A stretch of DNA of 64,000 nt from Nitrososphaerota archaeon (GCA_023379805.1 JAMCPI010000012.1:283777-347776), one strand, 5' to 3'. Positions 44,316 to 54,100 are shown, numbered from the stretch's first letter. Translations and numbers: made by a program. The notes: a model not told the origin generated them from the letters alone.

Positions 44316-44389
44316 GTGTACAGCAAACGAGTGAACAGCAGAGTTTAACGCTTTTATCAGTAGCCAGATCTTTCTAATTTGGATCGAGC

Positions 44390-44977
44390 GTGCGGATCAG
44401 GCTTGAGAAAAGAGGCATCCGCGCATTAGGTGTCTCAGAGGTCTTCAGGGAAGGCAGCGGCCGAAAATCAACGTTGGCCGGGGTAATAATTAGAAGCGAC
44501 CTGATTGTAGACGGCATCATCTACGGCGCCGCAACTCTTGAAGGAGATGATGCGACCGACGCAATAATCGACATGTTCAGGAGACTAAACAGAAACGACA
44601 TCAACGTCATCATACTCGGAGGCGCAGTCATCAGCCTCTACAACATAATCGATGTGGATAAAGTGTCAGCAGAGACGCAGGTACCGGTGATATCAGTCAC
44701 ATTCGAGGAGTCAGAAGGACTGGAATCCGCGATAAAACATCACTTCCCGAACAACTGGGCGAGAAAAATCGAAACCTACCGAAAACTTGGAGGAAGAGAG
44801 CCGGTAGATTTGAAGACCGGTTACCGAGTCTACGTCAGAGCCGCCGGTACAAGTACACAGGAAGCCAAGAAGGCACTCGACAAGTTCACTCTCCAAGGTG
44901 CCCTACCCGAACCCATCCGAATCGCCCACCTAGCAGCAAAAGCAAAATTCGAAGCCGATCAACAACATCTAGACTAG
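44390..44977 (+). CDS. DUF99 family protein
   Basis: 195 residues matching the archaeal DUF99 family: RALGVSEVFREGSGRKSTLA, DGIIYGAATLEGDDATDAII, ILGGAVISLYNIID, PVISVTFEESEGLE. The family shares its fold with endonuclease V, but no function is proved. GTG start. Confidence 0.85.
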   Translation: MRIRLEKRGIRALGVSEVFREGSGRKSTLAGVIIRSDLIVDGIIYGAATLEGDDATDAIIDMFRRLNRNDINVIILGGAVISLYNIIDVDKVSAETQVPVISVTFEESEGLESAIKHHFPNNWARKIETYRKLGGREPVDLKTGYRVYVRAAGTSTQEAKKALDKFTLQGALPEPIRIAHLAAKAKFEADQQHLD

Positions 44978-45187
44978 TTTCTTTACATCTGTAGTTTGAT
45001 GGATTGGTCATGAGGCGCCCACTACAAAAGACACCGCGTGTGAATGAGCAAGTAACGCCAAGTACAAACGGTTACAAGAAATTATTCGATTAAGGATGGC
45101 TGAATGAGATGCCACAATACATTATATATTGAAGGGTACCAGACTATCTGAGCCTCGAGGAAAAGAGCAGGAGGGTATCAGTTCAGT

Positions 45188-46549
45188 ATGGCAAAGAGCA
45201 CCGGGAAAGATCGGATTGATGTTGCTGGTTTAGGTGCGATTGCTAAGAATCAGTTAGCACAGCGCGGTGTCGTAACCTTCGAGGATTTGGCGAGAACCGA
45301 TCCTTTCAACTATGGTCTGCGTTTTCTGGGTGACAAGCTTGAGGGTTGGGTGAACTTTGCGCGGCAGGTCTTAGCTGATGAGGTGATCAGAGAGATTCAT
45401 GTGGGGGACGCAATCACGGCTAGGTGTGCCAAAACGTATGATGTTGAGTTAACTCTGCAGGCTGTGAAGGCGCGGCTCGGTGTTTACGAATATTATGTTG
45501 AGGTGTCTAGGAGGGTGCTGCCGGATCTCTATGAGTTCACCTTCACGATTAATCAGCAACACCGGCAGTACGCGTTAGGCTCCTGGCTGGAGTATAAGCA
45601 GACCGCTCGGATGCTGGATGAAGGTCTTCACCAAACCGGTGAGAAAGAGGTTGCGGTTCCCCAGAAGGAGGTCAAGGAGATTCCCTACCCTGAGCTTCTG
45701 TCACTCTTAGCACCTGAGGTTCTTGGTATTGGTGATGTTCCATTGATTAAGGAGGTGCTTCTCCATCTTCTCTTCGCAGACAGGTTGAATGTGCTGGTTA
45801 TCGCAGCCCCGTCGGTTGGTGCGAAGACCGTTTTGAGAAACGCGTTGGAGCGATGCGCTCCTGCGCTCTACAACCACTACTGTGGAAGCAGGGATAGCCA
45901 TGTTGACTTTGCTGAAGCGTTGTCCGGGATCGGCGAAGGGGTCTTAGCGTTAGAGGGGCTTGAATCTATGACCGGTGATGAGAAAGATGTCCTTTACGAT
46001 ATCCTCTCATCCCAGCAGGTGAAGATCCGGCCCCAAGGCGACACCTACGAATATGAAGCCAAGATTAACATCTATGCGCAAGCAAACCCAACAAGCCCAG
46101 CAACAGCTGGCCGCGGAAAACGCGTGAAACCCTCGCTGTCTGTAGACGAGAAGTTCCTCGAGTACTGTCACTGCGTAATCATGGCTAAACCGTACTCCGC
46201 TGCCGAGTTTGAAGACCTGACCCGATTCATCCCAAACGCCAAGAAACCCGGTGAAGAAGATGTGAAGAAGCTACGAAATTATCTGCAGCGAGCCCGTTCA
46301 ATCCAACTGATACATGACGGGCCACCTGAAGAAGTGTATGAGTTCCTCAAAGCAGTCTATCGGCAGCGAGAGAAACTCCCAATCCCAATCACAGCCGAGA
46401 TGGAGAAAGGCATCATCGAGCTCGCAAAGGCTCACAGCCGCATCAGACTCAGTTCACGCGTCAACCGAGATGACTTCCTCTATGCGTTAAGGCTGATGGA
46501 AGCATGTCTGGAGCGAGTAGGCTTCCAGAGCGGCGGAGCAAAGAAGTAG
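45188..46549 (+). CDS. MCM-like AAA+ paralogue with degenerate catalytic motifs
   Basis: 453 residues. The N-terminus has a helix-hairpin-helix-like start (VAGLGAIAKNQLAQRG). From about 167 it follows the MCM helicase pattern: LLSLLAPEVLGIGDVPLIKE, Walker A position APSVGAKT (207-214), Walker B position GVLALEGLESM (normally D-E, here E-G), sensor-1 YAQANP, and a C-terminal ITAEMEKGIIELAKAHSRIR. The arginine-finger SRFD is replaced by EKFLEYCH. It is therefore probably an ATPase-dead paralogue, perhaps regulatory. Too short for a replicative MCM, which is usually 600-700 residues. A TATATATTG box lies upstream. Confidence 0.72.
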   Translation: MAKSTGKDRIDVAGLGAIAKNQLAQRGVVTFEDLARTDPFNYGLRFLGDKLEGWVNFARQVLADEVIREIHVGDAITARCAKTYDVELTLQAVKARLGVYEYYVEVSRRVLPDLYEFTFTINQQHRQYALGSWLEYKQTARMLDEGLHQTGEKEVAVPQKEVKEIPYPELLSLLAPEVLGIGDVPLIKEVLLHLLFADRLNVLVIAAPSVGAKTVLRNALERCAPALYNHYCGSRDSHVDFAEALSGIGEGVLALEGLESMTGDEKDVLYDILSSQQVKIRPQGDTYEYEAKINIYAQANPTSPATAGRGKRVKPSLSVDEKFLEYCHCVIMAKPYSAAEFEDLTRFIPNAKKPGEEDVKKLRNYLQRARSIQLIHDGPPEEVYEFLKAVYRQREKLPIPITAEMEKGIIELAKAHSRIRLSSRVNRDDFLYALRLMEACLERVGFQSGGAKK

Positions 46550-46605
46550 AGGCAAGTAACAGCTCACTGCAGCAACTTCTGCTCGCCAACATTCTTTATC
46601 GCTAA

Positions 46606-47358
46606 TTAGACGCCTGCCTGCTCTCGGATAACCATTGAGTGGTACAGCACTGTGATAGCTATGAAGTATAACGGGTCGATAATCGATCCTACGGCGGTAC
46701 CCAGAATAATGCCCAGCGGTGGAGGTGAGAAAATTACGCTTAGAAGACTTGCTATACCGGTTAGCACTCCGACCATTAATAGGAGCCCAAAGGTCTTCTT
46801 CCAATGGCCGTCGATTAGTCGTTGGCTGCGGCTTAGGCTTTCAAGTGCGCCGCGTTTCTCAATCATTACTACTGGGATGGTGAGGCTGAAGATTATTGCT
46901 AAGATGACGCCGGGCGCAATTAGGAGAATGAAGCCTACGCCTATCAGTAGGGAGGTGATTAGGCTGACTGCGATCAGCGAAGGGAATCTGGCAATTGTTT
47001 CATCGAAAGACTGCTGAACACTTCCTTTGCCTGTCTCAATAATGTCTGAAGTATACTTGACGACCATACCGCCTGAAATCATAAACACCACCATACTAAC
47101 CAACGCGAAGAAGAATACTGAAAGAATCAGGCGTCCTATACTGTCCATTATGACGCTTGGAGCAGGATAGCCGCCGCTCGCTATCTCATTTACGGGAATA
47201 AGCGTATAGGTGGTGTAGGAGAAGAAGCCGCTGACAAGGCCTGCCAAGATGAACGGTATCGCAACCTCTGCGAAATGAGATGAGTATATCGAGAAGACGT
47301 TGGACATCATCTCGCCGACTGTGCGTTCCCCTTCCGGCCTCTCCTCAACAATACTCAT
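46606..47358 (-). CDS. Multi-pass membrane protein (glycerophosphodiester-type membrane domain)
   Basis: 250 residues, about six membrane segments. GEMMSNVFSIYSSHFAEVAI, LLIAPGVILAIIFSLTIPVV and SLSRSQRLIDGHWKKTFGLL resemble a widespread archaeal/bacterial membrane domain with a conserved amphipathic loop. No catalytic residues stand out. Confidence 0.6.
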   Translation of the reverse strand: MSIVEERPEGERTVGEMMSNVFSIYSSHFAEVAIPFILAGLVSGFFSYTTYTLIPVNEIASGGYPAPSVIMDSIGRLILSVFFFALVSMVVFMISGGMVVKYTSDIIETGKGSVQQSFDETIARFPSLIAVSLITSLLIGVGFILLIAPGVILAIIFSLTIPVVMIEKRGALESLSRSQRLIDGHWKKTFGLLLMVGVLTGIASLLSVIFSPPPLGIILGTAVGSIIDPLYFIAITVLYHSMVIREQAGV

Positions 47359-47433
47359 AACAGGTCACTCAACACCTGTTAAATATAAGCAGATCTCGAG
47401 ATAGGTGGTAAATCAATGGTTCTAGAGCCGTGT

Positions 47434-48747
47434 TTAGGTGAGAATGTTCCGGTCTATCTGTAATGGGCCGCAGGGGAAGACTCCAGCTGATGCATCTTGC
47501 CGAGCGGTTCTCTTTAGCTCCTCCTCCACCTCTCTCCACTGGCGGCAAAGTAGCGTTGTCTCCGGAAGAAAGTCATGAATATCTCTGGGAATCAGGTTGG
47601 GTGAGAAGAAGATGATTCTTCTGCCGTTGATAATGTCTTTGAAGGAGCCGTGTTTGTCTCGCCTGACGTAGAGCCTCATCCCCTTGTCGGTTAACCCGTG
47701 GTATCCCACGCCTTCAGGGCAGCTTGAAGCAATCACAACTGTGCCACCCTGCTTCACAATCTGTCGATCACCGCTTCGGCTGCTCCACACATTCAACGAG
47801 TTGAACGATTGAATAACACCCTCATCCTTAGGAAAAGCGTTGAACACCGCAACATCCAGGTTATACGGTACCTCAGTCGCATACACCTTCTGCGCATACC
47901 TGACAGCCTCTCGGTAAGACTCCGCGAGACCACCTGCGAAAATGCCGGCCGTCCTCCCCTCCGAATTGCATATACTGTTAACCGCGAAGTCTATTCCAAC
48001 CATCTCCGCAGCCTCCTCAATTTCAGCTCGGCGCTGATTCCCCTCAACCCGCCCAATTGTGCCCGACATACTTGCATAGGCCGGCTTATGGTTCAGCTCA
48101 ATCGTATCCATGCCTGCGAGCCCAGGCAAAACCAGCTTCGCACCACCGCCGAAACCCGCGTACGGATGAGGAATAACCGACCCTACGATAATCTTCAAAT
48201 CAGCTTCTACAAGCGTTCGGTTAAGGTGGAGTGGCGTTCCGAAAGAGGTCTTCCCGACTAAGGTCAGGTTCTCATAGGGACTGTGGTTGTAAACCTTCAA
48301 CGTATCAACCATCTTCTCCCCTATCTTCTTCACGAGCTCGCTCCGAGACATAGGTCGATGAGCGCCTAGACTGACAAGCACATCTATCTCCTCCGTCCGG
48401 ATACCTGCGTCTTCCAGCTCATCCAGAAGCACAGGGAGAATACGATGCGTCTCAGTGGGGCGGTTAAGGTCGTCAATAACGATGGCAGGTCGCTTCTTGC
48501 CTCGGGCAAGATCTCGAAGAGAAGGCGATGCCCGAGGAATCGCGATACATCTCCTAATCTCCTCATCAGAGATGGTTTCAGCATCACTCATCTCTATTTT
48601 CTTGACATTCCAGCCGCTGGGAAAAGTAAGCTGCATCTTCTCGTCACCAAACCAGCGTTTCCAAGGTACATCGATCGAGACGCGTTTTCTCAGATCTCGG
48701 GATACCTCACTCGGTTTAGCGCGATTATCCTCTTTTTCGTTCGGCAT
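47434..48747 (-). CDS. LarA-family nickel-pincer racemase/epimerase
   Basis: 437 residues of the LarA/DUF2088 family: DDLNRPTETHRILPVLLDEL, LVSLGAHRPMSR and IGSVIPHPYAGFGGGAKLVL, where the Lys would carry the nickel-pincer nucleotide and His residues bind nickel or act as bases. Lactate racemase is the founding activity, but most archaeal members act on unknown 2-hydroxy acids. The cofactor genes larB, larC and larE are not in the window. An N-terminal extension of about 35 residues precedes the family core. Confidence 0.82.
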   Translation of the reverse strand: MPNEKEDNRAKPSEVSRDLRKRVSIDVPWKRWFGDEKMQLTFPSGWNVKKIEMSDAETISDEEIRRCIAIPRASPSLRDLARGKKRPAIVIDDLNRPTETHRILPVLLDELEDAGIRTEEIDVLVSLGAHRPMSRSELVKKIGEKMVDTLKVYNHSPYENLTLVGKTSFGTPLHLNRTLVEADLKIIVGSVIPHPYAGFGGGAKLVLPGLAGMDTIELNHKPAYASMSGTIGRVEGNQRRAEIEEAAEMVGIDFAVNSICNSEGRTAGIFAGGLAESYREAVRYAQKVYATEVPYNLDVAVFNAFPKDEGVIQSFNSLNVWSSRSGDRQIVKQGGTVVIASSCPEGVGYHGLTDKGMRLYVRRDKHGSFKDIINGRRIIFFSPNLIPRDIHDFLPETTLLCRQWREVEEELKRTARQDASAGVFPCGPLQIDRNILT

Positions 48748-48934
48748 ATCGTTGCTCTAGTCTCTCCTGAAGCGTCGTATTTAGTGATTATCTCAAATCG
48801 AATTGCGATGATAAATGGTTGAGATAGTTAGACAGACTCGTTCACGATAGGCTGTTCTAATTTCTGTACAGACTGTTCGCATCATTACTCTTAACCTTAG
48901 CATTAACTTAATCATCTAGCGGTGAATAACAAGA

Positions 48935-50104
48935 ATGATGCGCACAATTAGCATCTTGGTAACAGCTGCGGTAGTAGTGGTAGGAGCGGTTCTTCTCGGA
49001 GCAGCATTGCTGTATCCGGTTGAACGGCAGGTTGGAGGAGTCAACGAGCTCATCTTCACAAGAACAGGCGGCTTCATGGGGTTAAACGAGAGGCTGCACA
49101 TAACTGAAGATGGAACAGCAGATTATGTCTCCAACAGATTCGGCAACGCAACCATCCACTTAGATAAGGCCGAAGTTGCGGATCTTCTCAGCAACAAGAC
49201 TGGTTTCTTCACAACCGACAAAACATATCACCCGACACCAGGTGCCGCTGACTACTTCATCTACGATCTAACTGTGCAGAGAGGGTTTAACGTAACAACA
49301 ATCCAGTGGGTTGACAGCGGAGTGTTGGCGGGCAACGAGACCCTGCCGCCTCAGCTAATAGAACTCCAGAGCCAGATAGAGAACATAATCCTAAGAGCAC
49401 GCAACGCAACAACCACCACAACTGCAACTACGACCACGACTACAACTACAACTACAACTACCACAACCAAGACAACACCCGGCGGCTTAGATACTAGGGA
49501 AGTAACTGTAGCGAAGAACTTCATAGTTGAAGCGCCAACATTCAAGTTTGACGGCATGAGCGAAACACTCCGGGTCACCGACGCAAGAGTACTCGAATCA
49601 TTCCCTGAGCAGCATGTCATCACAATAACCTTCGAGTCAAGATACGCAGGATACGGCGACAGATCAGGACAGGTACTGGCGCAGGTAATAACCAAGCACA
49701 CAGCCGTAGTCACAGTAGTCAACTTCACAGTAACATCAGCAGTAATCGACGGAAAATGGGATGAGCTGAGACAGAAGCCGGTTACGACTGGTGAACAGAT
49801 GGGTGTTGTGTCTGGAAGGGTCAGTATTGGTCCGCTTTGCCCAGTGGAGCCTTGTAAAAGTACTGTGCCTGATGTTTACTCGTCAAGATACGTTGTCCTG
49901 CAGCCTGAAGTCCCGGTTGAGCCCACTAGAATTAAGCTAAGCTCCAACGGAACCTTTGAGGCGCAGGTGAAACCAGGCACCTACAAGGTGGATGTGACTG
50001 ACTGCACCTTCATGGGCTGTTCAAGAGTACTGCCAACGACCGTAACCGTCAAAGAAGGTCAGGTAGTCTACATCAAGATAGACATCGACACAGGCATAAG
50101 ATAG
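48935..50104 (+). CDS. Secreted protein with Thr-repeat linker and Gly-Val-Ser C-domain
   Basis: 389 residues. Signal or anchor at 4-28; a beta domain of about 130 residues; then a linker of almost pure Thr encoded by an ACN microsatellite (about 49411-49471); a second beta region; and a C-terminal SGRVSIGPLCPVEPCKST ... VKPGTYKVDV domain like the carboxypeptidase-regulatory fold common in surface proteins. The Thr tract is probably glycosylated and length-variable. Confidence 0.65.
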   Translation: MMRTISILVTAAVVVVGAVLLGAALLYPVERQVGGVNELIFTRTGGFMGLNERLHITEDGTADYVSNRFGNATIHLDKAEVADLLSNKTGFFTTDKTYHPTPGAADYFIYDLTVQRGFNVTTIQWVDSGVLAGNETLPPQLIELQSQIENIILRARNATTTTTATTTTTTTTTTTTTTKTTPGGLDTREVTVAKNFIVEAPTFKFDGMSETLRVTDARVLESFPEQHVITITFESRYAGYGDRSGQVLAQVITKHTAVVTVVNFTVTSAVIDGKWDELRQKPVTTGEQMGVVSGRVSIGPLCPVEPCKSTVPDVYSSRYVVLQPEVPVEPTRIKLSSNGTFEAQVKPGTYKVDVTDCTFMGCSRVLPTTVTVKEGQVVYIKIDIDTGIR

Positions 50105-50470
50105 GCACGTAGGTGAGATGAGAAACTCTTCCAGCCGATAGGTGCCGGCTAGAAAGCACCTACTTTCCTTATTTATCTCAAGCTCAAGGTCTCATCCCAG
50201 AAGCGGGATGAAAACCAGTTGCTGTATCTCAGTGGGATCTAATTTATGTTTCGTTGGCGGTTGGTAGAAGGGATTTTTAGACAGGCACCAACCATAGATG
50301 AAATAGAACCAAATTCCATCCGAATACTAATACTGTCAATTTATTATTGTTTGTAGAGTACCGTAGAAGCAGACTACCAATCGCTACAGACTTGCATCAC
50401 TAAACTGCACAATAGATGCGGAAAAGAAAGAAAGTTTATATCGATATATTATGCTGAGAATTAATCTAGT
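50105..50470. other. Non-coding gap with nested stems
   Basis: Directly after the stop, GTAGGTG (50109-50115) pairs with CACCTAC (50157-50163) and encloses AGCCG (50133-50137)/CGGCT (50146-50150). A further CATCCC (50203-50208)/GGGATG (50215-50220) hairpin follows. It could be a terminator or a small structured RNA. The remaining 240 bases hold only A/T-rich promoter sequence for the next gene. Confidence 0.45.
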
Positions 50471-51187
50471 TTGAAAGAATTTGGGTACATTGTTATAATT
50501 GGAGTACTATTGGCGTTAGCGTCTGGAGGCGCCTACTACATAGGATACTTAACAACGCCAAGCGGTAATGTGAGCACGATCACGATTACCGATACGACAA
50601 CCACCATCAAACCTGTAGAGGTGACTAAAACTATTACCGTCACTAATACATCAACAATTCAAGGCCTAGAGACGACTAGAACAATAACAATCACTCAAAC
50701 TGTTACAACCAAGATTACTACACCTAATAACACTGAAACACCGGTAGTCGCGGAAGTAACACAAAACAACTTTACTCTTAGTATTCATATGGATAAGGCC
50801 ACGTTCAGGTCAGATGAACAGGTAATTGTACTTTTCAACCTCTCCTACTTGGGAGACTTACCAATAAAGGTTCAAAGCCCAGCCATAAATGACGTGTTTC
50901 GCCTAAGAGTTTGGAACCAAACTCGCAGCATTGACAACGGTCTGACAAGCCTTCTGGCACTTAAAACATACATTATTAGTAAAAGCCAACCGATTTTGGG
51001 TCAAGCAGTCATAGATGATGACCGGATAGTATTTTACGTTAATGGTGGATCTGGGCCTGGTGGAGGCTTCATCGGCTTCTCACCTGGGAGCACATACTAT
51101 ATACAGGGCTCCGCATTTCTATATCTGGGTAACGCGAATATTCTTAACATGACTGCGCCCCCACTTAACATCCGCATAACGAAATAG
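50471..51187 (+). CDS. Secreted Thr-rich beta protein
   Basis: 238 residues from a TTG. N-terminal membrane segment (YIVIIGVLLALASGGAYYIG), a Thr/Ile-rich repeat region with TITITDTTTT, TKTITVTNTS and TRTITITQTV, and a C-terminal beta domain of about 130 residues ending GSTYYIQGSAFLYLGNANI. Similar build to the proteins at 19739 and 48935; function unknown. Confidence 0.6.
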   Translation: MKEFGYIVIIGVLLALASGGAYYIGYLTTPSGNVSTITITDTTTTIKPVEVTKTITVTNTSTIQGLETTRTITITQTVTTKITTPNNTETPVVAEVTQNNFTLSIHMDKATFRSDEQVIVLFNLSYLGDLPIKVQSPAINDVFRLRVWNQTRSIDNGLTSLLALKTYIISKSQPILGQAVIDDDRIVFYVNGGSGPGGGFIGFSPGSTYYIQGSAFLYLGNANILNMTAPPLNIRITK

Positions 51188-51233
51188 TTGTGGACTTTCT
51201 ACAAACAGATGTGAATTAGTAACGTCAGCAGAG

Positions 51234-51290
51234 GAGTGCCAAACTGATTTGAGCCCAATTAGTTGTGTCGAAGTCCTGCCCTCGGCACTC
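51234..51290. repeat. Nested inverted repeats between convergent genes
   Basis: GAGTGCC (51234-51240) pairs with GGCACTC (51284-51290); inside, AACTGATT (51242-51249) pairs with AATTAGTT (51257-51264) with one G-U. Lies in a 244-base gap between two converging genes. Could be a terminator or small RNA. Confidence 0.4.
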
Positions 51291-51431
51291 ATTTGAATGC
51301 TATGTTCTGCCAGATTCTCGGGACATAAGTAGGCCGTTCACGAAAATATGTCCAGAGGGTTTGACAGAGTGGGATTTCGGGTAGGCACATGGCTGTTCTT
51401 GAGTGCCTGTTATATGGGAAAATATTTTTGA

Positions 51432-52337
51432 CTAAAGCATCTTGTATAGGAAGCGCATTGTTCTGACGTCAAATTTTAGGATTGAGAGGAAAATTGCGTT
51501 CATTCCGCATCCGCATCGTTCGCAGTTGGTTCCTCCGCCCATGGCGCAGGGTTGCTTGGGTTTTCCGTCGGCGCCGTAGGCTAATCCGTATATGGCGACT
51601 GGGCAGCGTGATGGGTCGTTCCATCTGCTTAACCCTTTCAACGGGTTTTGGTAGTATGCCATCTTAGGTGTGAAGAAGATGAAGTCTGGGTATTCTTTGG
51701 CCATTGCTAAGATTCGCTGTATCGCCTGATCCCGCTCGTCGTCTTGGAGGCTGAATACTTCTGCACCTCTCCATAGCGAGGTGTAGAAGCTGTAGATGAT
51801 TCCTTTGATATCGGTTTTCGCCATGAAGTGGGTGAACTCCTCGATGTACTTCACGTTCTTCTGATTCAGCGGGGTGTTGGCGACTACTGTCGAGGATGAC
51901 TCAGGTATGGCTGCTACAGTCTTCTCGAAGGCTCCATATCCCTTAATTTTGTCGTGAAACTCCTGCGGCCCATCTATAGATGCTATCCATGCGGACGGCT
52001 TCACTTCAGGTGGGAAACCGTTCAAACCATTGGTGTTCACCCAGGACTGAGGGAACAGCCTCACCCCCTCAGCTAAGACGTTTAAGCGAAGAGTCGGCTC
52101 GCCGCCGATGAATGTCGCGTGGAAAACCCCCCCGTTCTTGGCGACACTTTTGATAAGGCCAATCATCTCCTCATCCGGAAGCTCCTCAGGAGGCTCACGG
52201 CTAAAATAGTAACAGTAAGGACATCGGATATTACATTTGTTAGTAATGTCAAAGCTGACACTGAACGGCTTCTTCTTCAAATAACGGTAAAGAGTACCAG
52301 GCAGCACACCTCCATACTCCACCGCCTTGCCCAGCAT
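51432..52337 (-). CDS. Radical SAM protein
   Basis: 301 residues. The cluster-binding motif is DITNKCNIRCPYCYYFSREP (CxxxCxxC), with GGEPTLR following. A second Cys group near the C-terminus (PCAMGGGTNCERCGCGMNAI) suggests an auxiliary iron-sulphur site of the SPASM type. The reaction is not identifiable; peptide or lipid modification is common for this layout. Confidence 0.82.
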   Translation of the reverse strand: MLGKAVEYGGVLPGTLYRYLKKKPFSVSFDITNKCNIRCPYCYYFSREPPEELPDEEMIGLIKSVAKNGGVFHATFIGGEPTLRLNVLAEGVRLFPQSWVNTNGLNGFPPEVKPSAWIASIDGPQEFHDKIKGYGAFEKTVAAIPESSSTVVANTPLNQKNVKYIEEFTHFMAKTDIKGIIYSFYTSLWRGAEVFSLQDDERDQAIQRILAMAKEYPDFIFFTPKMAYYQNPLKGLSRWNDPSRCPVAIYGLAYGADGKPKQPCAMGGGTNCERCGCGMNAIFLSILKFDVRTMRFLYKML

Positions 52338-52584
52338 CGCCTGACACGTCGCCTGTGCCCGTAGAAGTTTCCCCTATATTTTAGGATTTAACTAGTAAAA
52401 TCTGTCCAGCGTCACCTACATCTAAACATACGCTAACAGCCACTTTACTCGGTAACAACATAACAGCTCTAACCCGAATAATCGGCAAAGCAGATTCATC
52501 CCAAATACATCTATCTGTATAGGAGAAGGTCTCTTCAGTCGCCGACAGGAATAAATCGGGACAGTTTCCGATGGCATATCGAGG

Positions 52585-52911
52585 ATGGCGATGGTCAGCA
52601 CCTCTTACACGAGAGGTCGGGCTCGGGAGTATCAGGTTCTTCAGAAGCTTCGGAGCGAGGGTTGGCTCTGCAGTAGAAGTGCAGCATCTCACAGTGCAGT
52701 GGATATCTTTGCCTGCAAAGACGGCGAGGTGCTTCTGGTTCAGGTGAAAAGTGGGCGAGCCCGGGTTTCAAGTGAGGAGCGGGTTGAGCTGGCGAAATGG
52801 GCTGAAGCCTCAGGTGCCAGAGTAGAGGTCTGGTACTTTCCGAGACGAAACGGTATGCGAAAAGAAGTCGTCTCAGATGGGCCTAAATCGAAGAAGCAAA
52901 GCGACAACTGA
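52585..52911 (+). CDS. hjc: Holliday junction resolvase Hjc-like
   Basis: 108 residues. RGRAREYQVLQKLRSEGW (catalytic Glu), SAVDIFACKDGEVLLVQVKS (Asp, and the Q-V-K version of E-x-K), then ERVELAKWAEASGARVEVWY. The E-x-K glutamate is Gln here, as in some family members; if essential, activity could be reduced. Resolves four-way junctions in recombination. The start may be ATG 52585 or 52591. Confidence 0.75.
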   Translation: MAMVSTSYTRGRAREYQVLQKLRSEGWLCSRSAASHSAVDIFACKDGEVLLVQVKSGRARVSSEERVELAKWAEASGARVEVWYFPRRNGMRKEVVSDGPKSKKQSDN

Positions 52912-52948
52912 CTGGTCGGCAAAATGACTGTGACTGGCCAGATGGTTA

Positions 52949-53347
52949 TTATTCTTCGTCTGCTTCGCTGTCTTGCTGTGCTGCCGGTTGCGCTACGTCC
53001 TCTAGGAGTTCTGCGGTGATCATTTCGTATCGGAATATGTCTTCCATTGTGACTTGGTACTCGTCTGCGAGGAACTTCTTCACCTTATCGCTCAAGACGG
53101 ATTTGAAGGTCTTGATTTCGAAGGAGTACACTTCACCTCTCTTCAACGCGTCTATTGCAATGCTGCTTGGCACGTCAACGTTGAGAATGTATCGGCCTTC
53201 AGGTGACGGATCGTAGAGTTGAACATCGGCTGTCTTATCATTGGAATTTACGTCGAGGAAATATCCTGTTGCTTTGAAGGAGTCACGTGCCTCCCACTTC
53301 GCGTTAGTTATTTCCTCAGCGACCCATTTAGGCAGCTTTTCCGGCAT
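52949..53347 (-). CDS. Hypothetical soluble protein with acidic tail
   Basis: About 132 residues from the ATG at 53347, chosen because TATATAT lies about 30-35 bases upstream; a TTG at 53365 is possible. Beta-rich core (FKATGYFLDVNSNDKTADVQ, GRYILNVDVPSS), helical end, and a Glu/Asp tail. Stop is TAA TAA. No family recognised. Confidence 0.6.
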   Translation of the reverse strand: MPEKLPKWVAEEITNAKWEARDSFKATGYFLDVNSNDKTADVQLYDPSPEGRYILNVDVPSSIAIDALKRGEVYSFEIKTFKSVLSDKVKKFLADEYQVTMEDIFRYEMITAELLEDVAQPAAQQDSEADEE

Positions 53348-53461
53348 ACTAATCAAGCTTCCCAACTACCCCCCATATATACATAAACCCAAATTGGTTC
53401 ACTTTAACCTGAGCTGCTTTCAGGGAAACTGTTATAACTTGAAGTTGAGCATCAACCTCCA

Positions 53462-54100
53462 ATGAAAACTCATCAGCTTGATGAGGGACTTGAGACAATC
53501 ACTAAAGATCTTAATGCCAAAGTATCCCGAAGAGAAGATCTAATCAAAGAGTCCCGCGCCGTTATCTCATTTGCCTCCAAATGCATCGTCAACATCCACA
53601 CAGGAAAAATCGACGAAGCGGAGAAAGGTCTCAAAGAGGCTAAGAGCATGTTGATTCGGCTGAGAAAGGTTGCAGGCGGCGATCTCACCCGCTACCTTAT
53701 TTCACCCGAGACTGAATATGTTGAAGCTGACACGGTAGTGTCTGTCGCATCGAACAAGCCTATTCCTGAGCAGAAGACGCTCGGGGTCAGCAACGAAGCC
53801 TACCTCCTTGGACTGCTTGACGCAATAGGTGAAATGAAACGAATGATATACGACAGCATCCGCAGAGGAGATATTGAAAGAGCCTCAGATCTCTTCAACC
53901 TGATGGAGAACATCTACATCCACCTCTCCCCGTTTGCGATTTACGACAACGTTGTGGAAGGTCTCAGACACAAACTGGACGTTGCGAGAGGCATCATCGA
54001 AACCACAAGAGCCACCATAACCGAAGAAACACGGCGAGACGAATTCATCAAAGACATGGAAAACCTGACCGAAAGGTTCCCGCAACAACTGAAAAAGTGA
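53462..54100 (+). CDS. Translin-family protein
   Basis: 212 residues, all helical. SRREDLIKESRAVISFASKC, the YVEADTVVSVAS segment, EAYLLGLLDAIGEMKRMIYD, and AIYDNVVEGLRHKLDVARGI near the end match the archaeal translin/TRAX family of nucleic-acid-binding proteins. May bind single-stranded RNA or DNA or act as RNase. Followed after 26 bases by endonuclease V, probably one transcript. Confidence 0.85.
   Translation: MKTHQLDEGLETITKDLNAKVSRREDLIKESRAVISFASKCIVNIHTGKIDEAEKGLKEAKSMLIRLRKVAGGDLTRYLISPETEYVEADTVVSVASNKPIPEQKTLGVSNEAYLLGLLDAIGEMKRMIYDSIRRGDIERASDLFNLMENIYIHLSPFAIYDNVVEGLRHKLDVARGIIETTRATITEETRRDEFIKDMENLTERFPQQLKK

Noticed and set aside
52381-52692. 103-residue minus-strand frame over the hjc start
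   Set aside because: Overlaps the conserved hjc coding sequence and lacks a recognisable family or good start.
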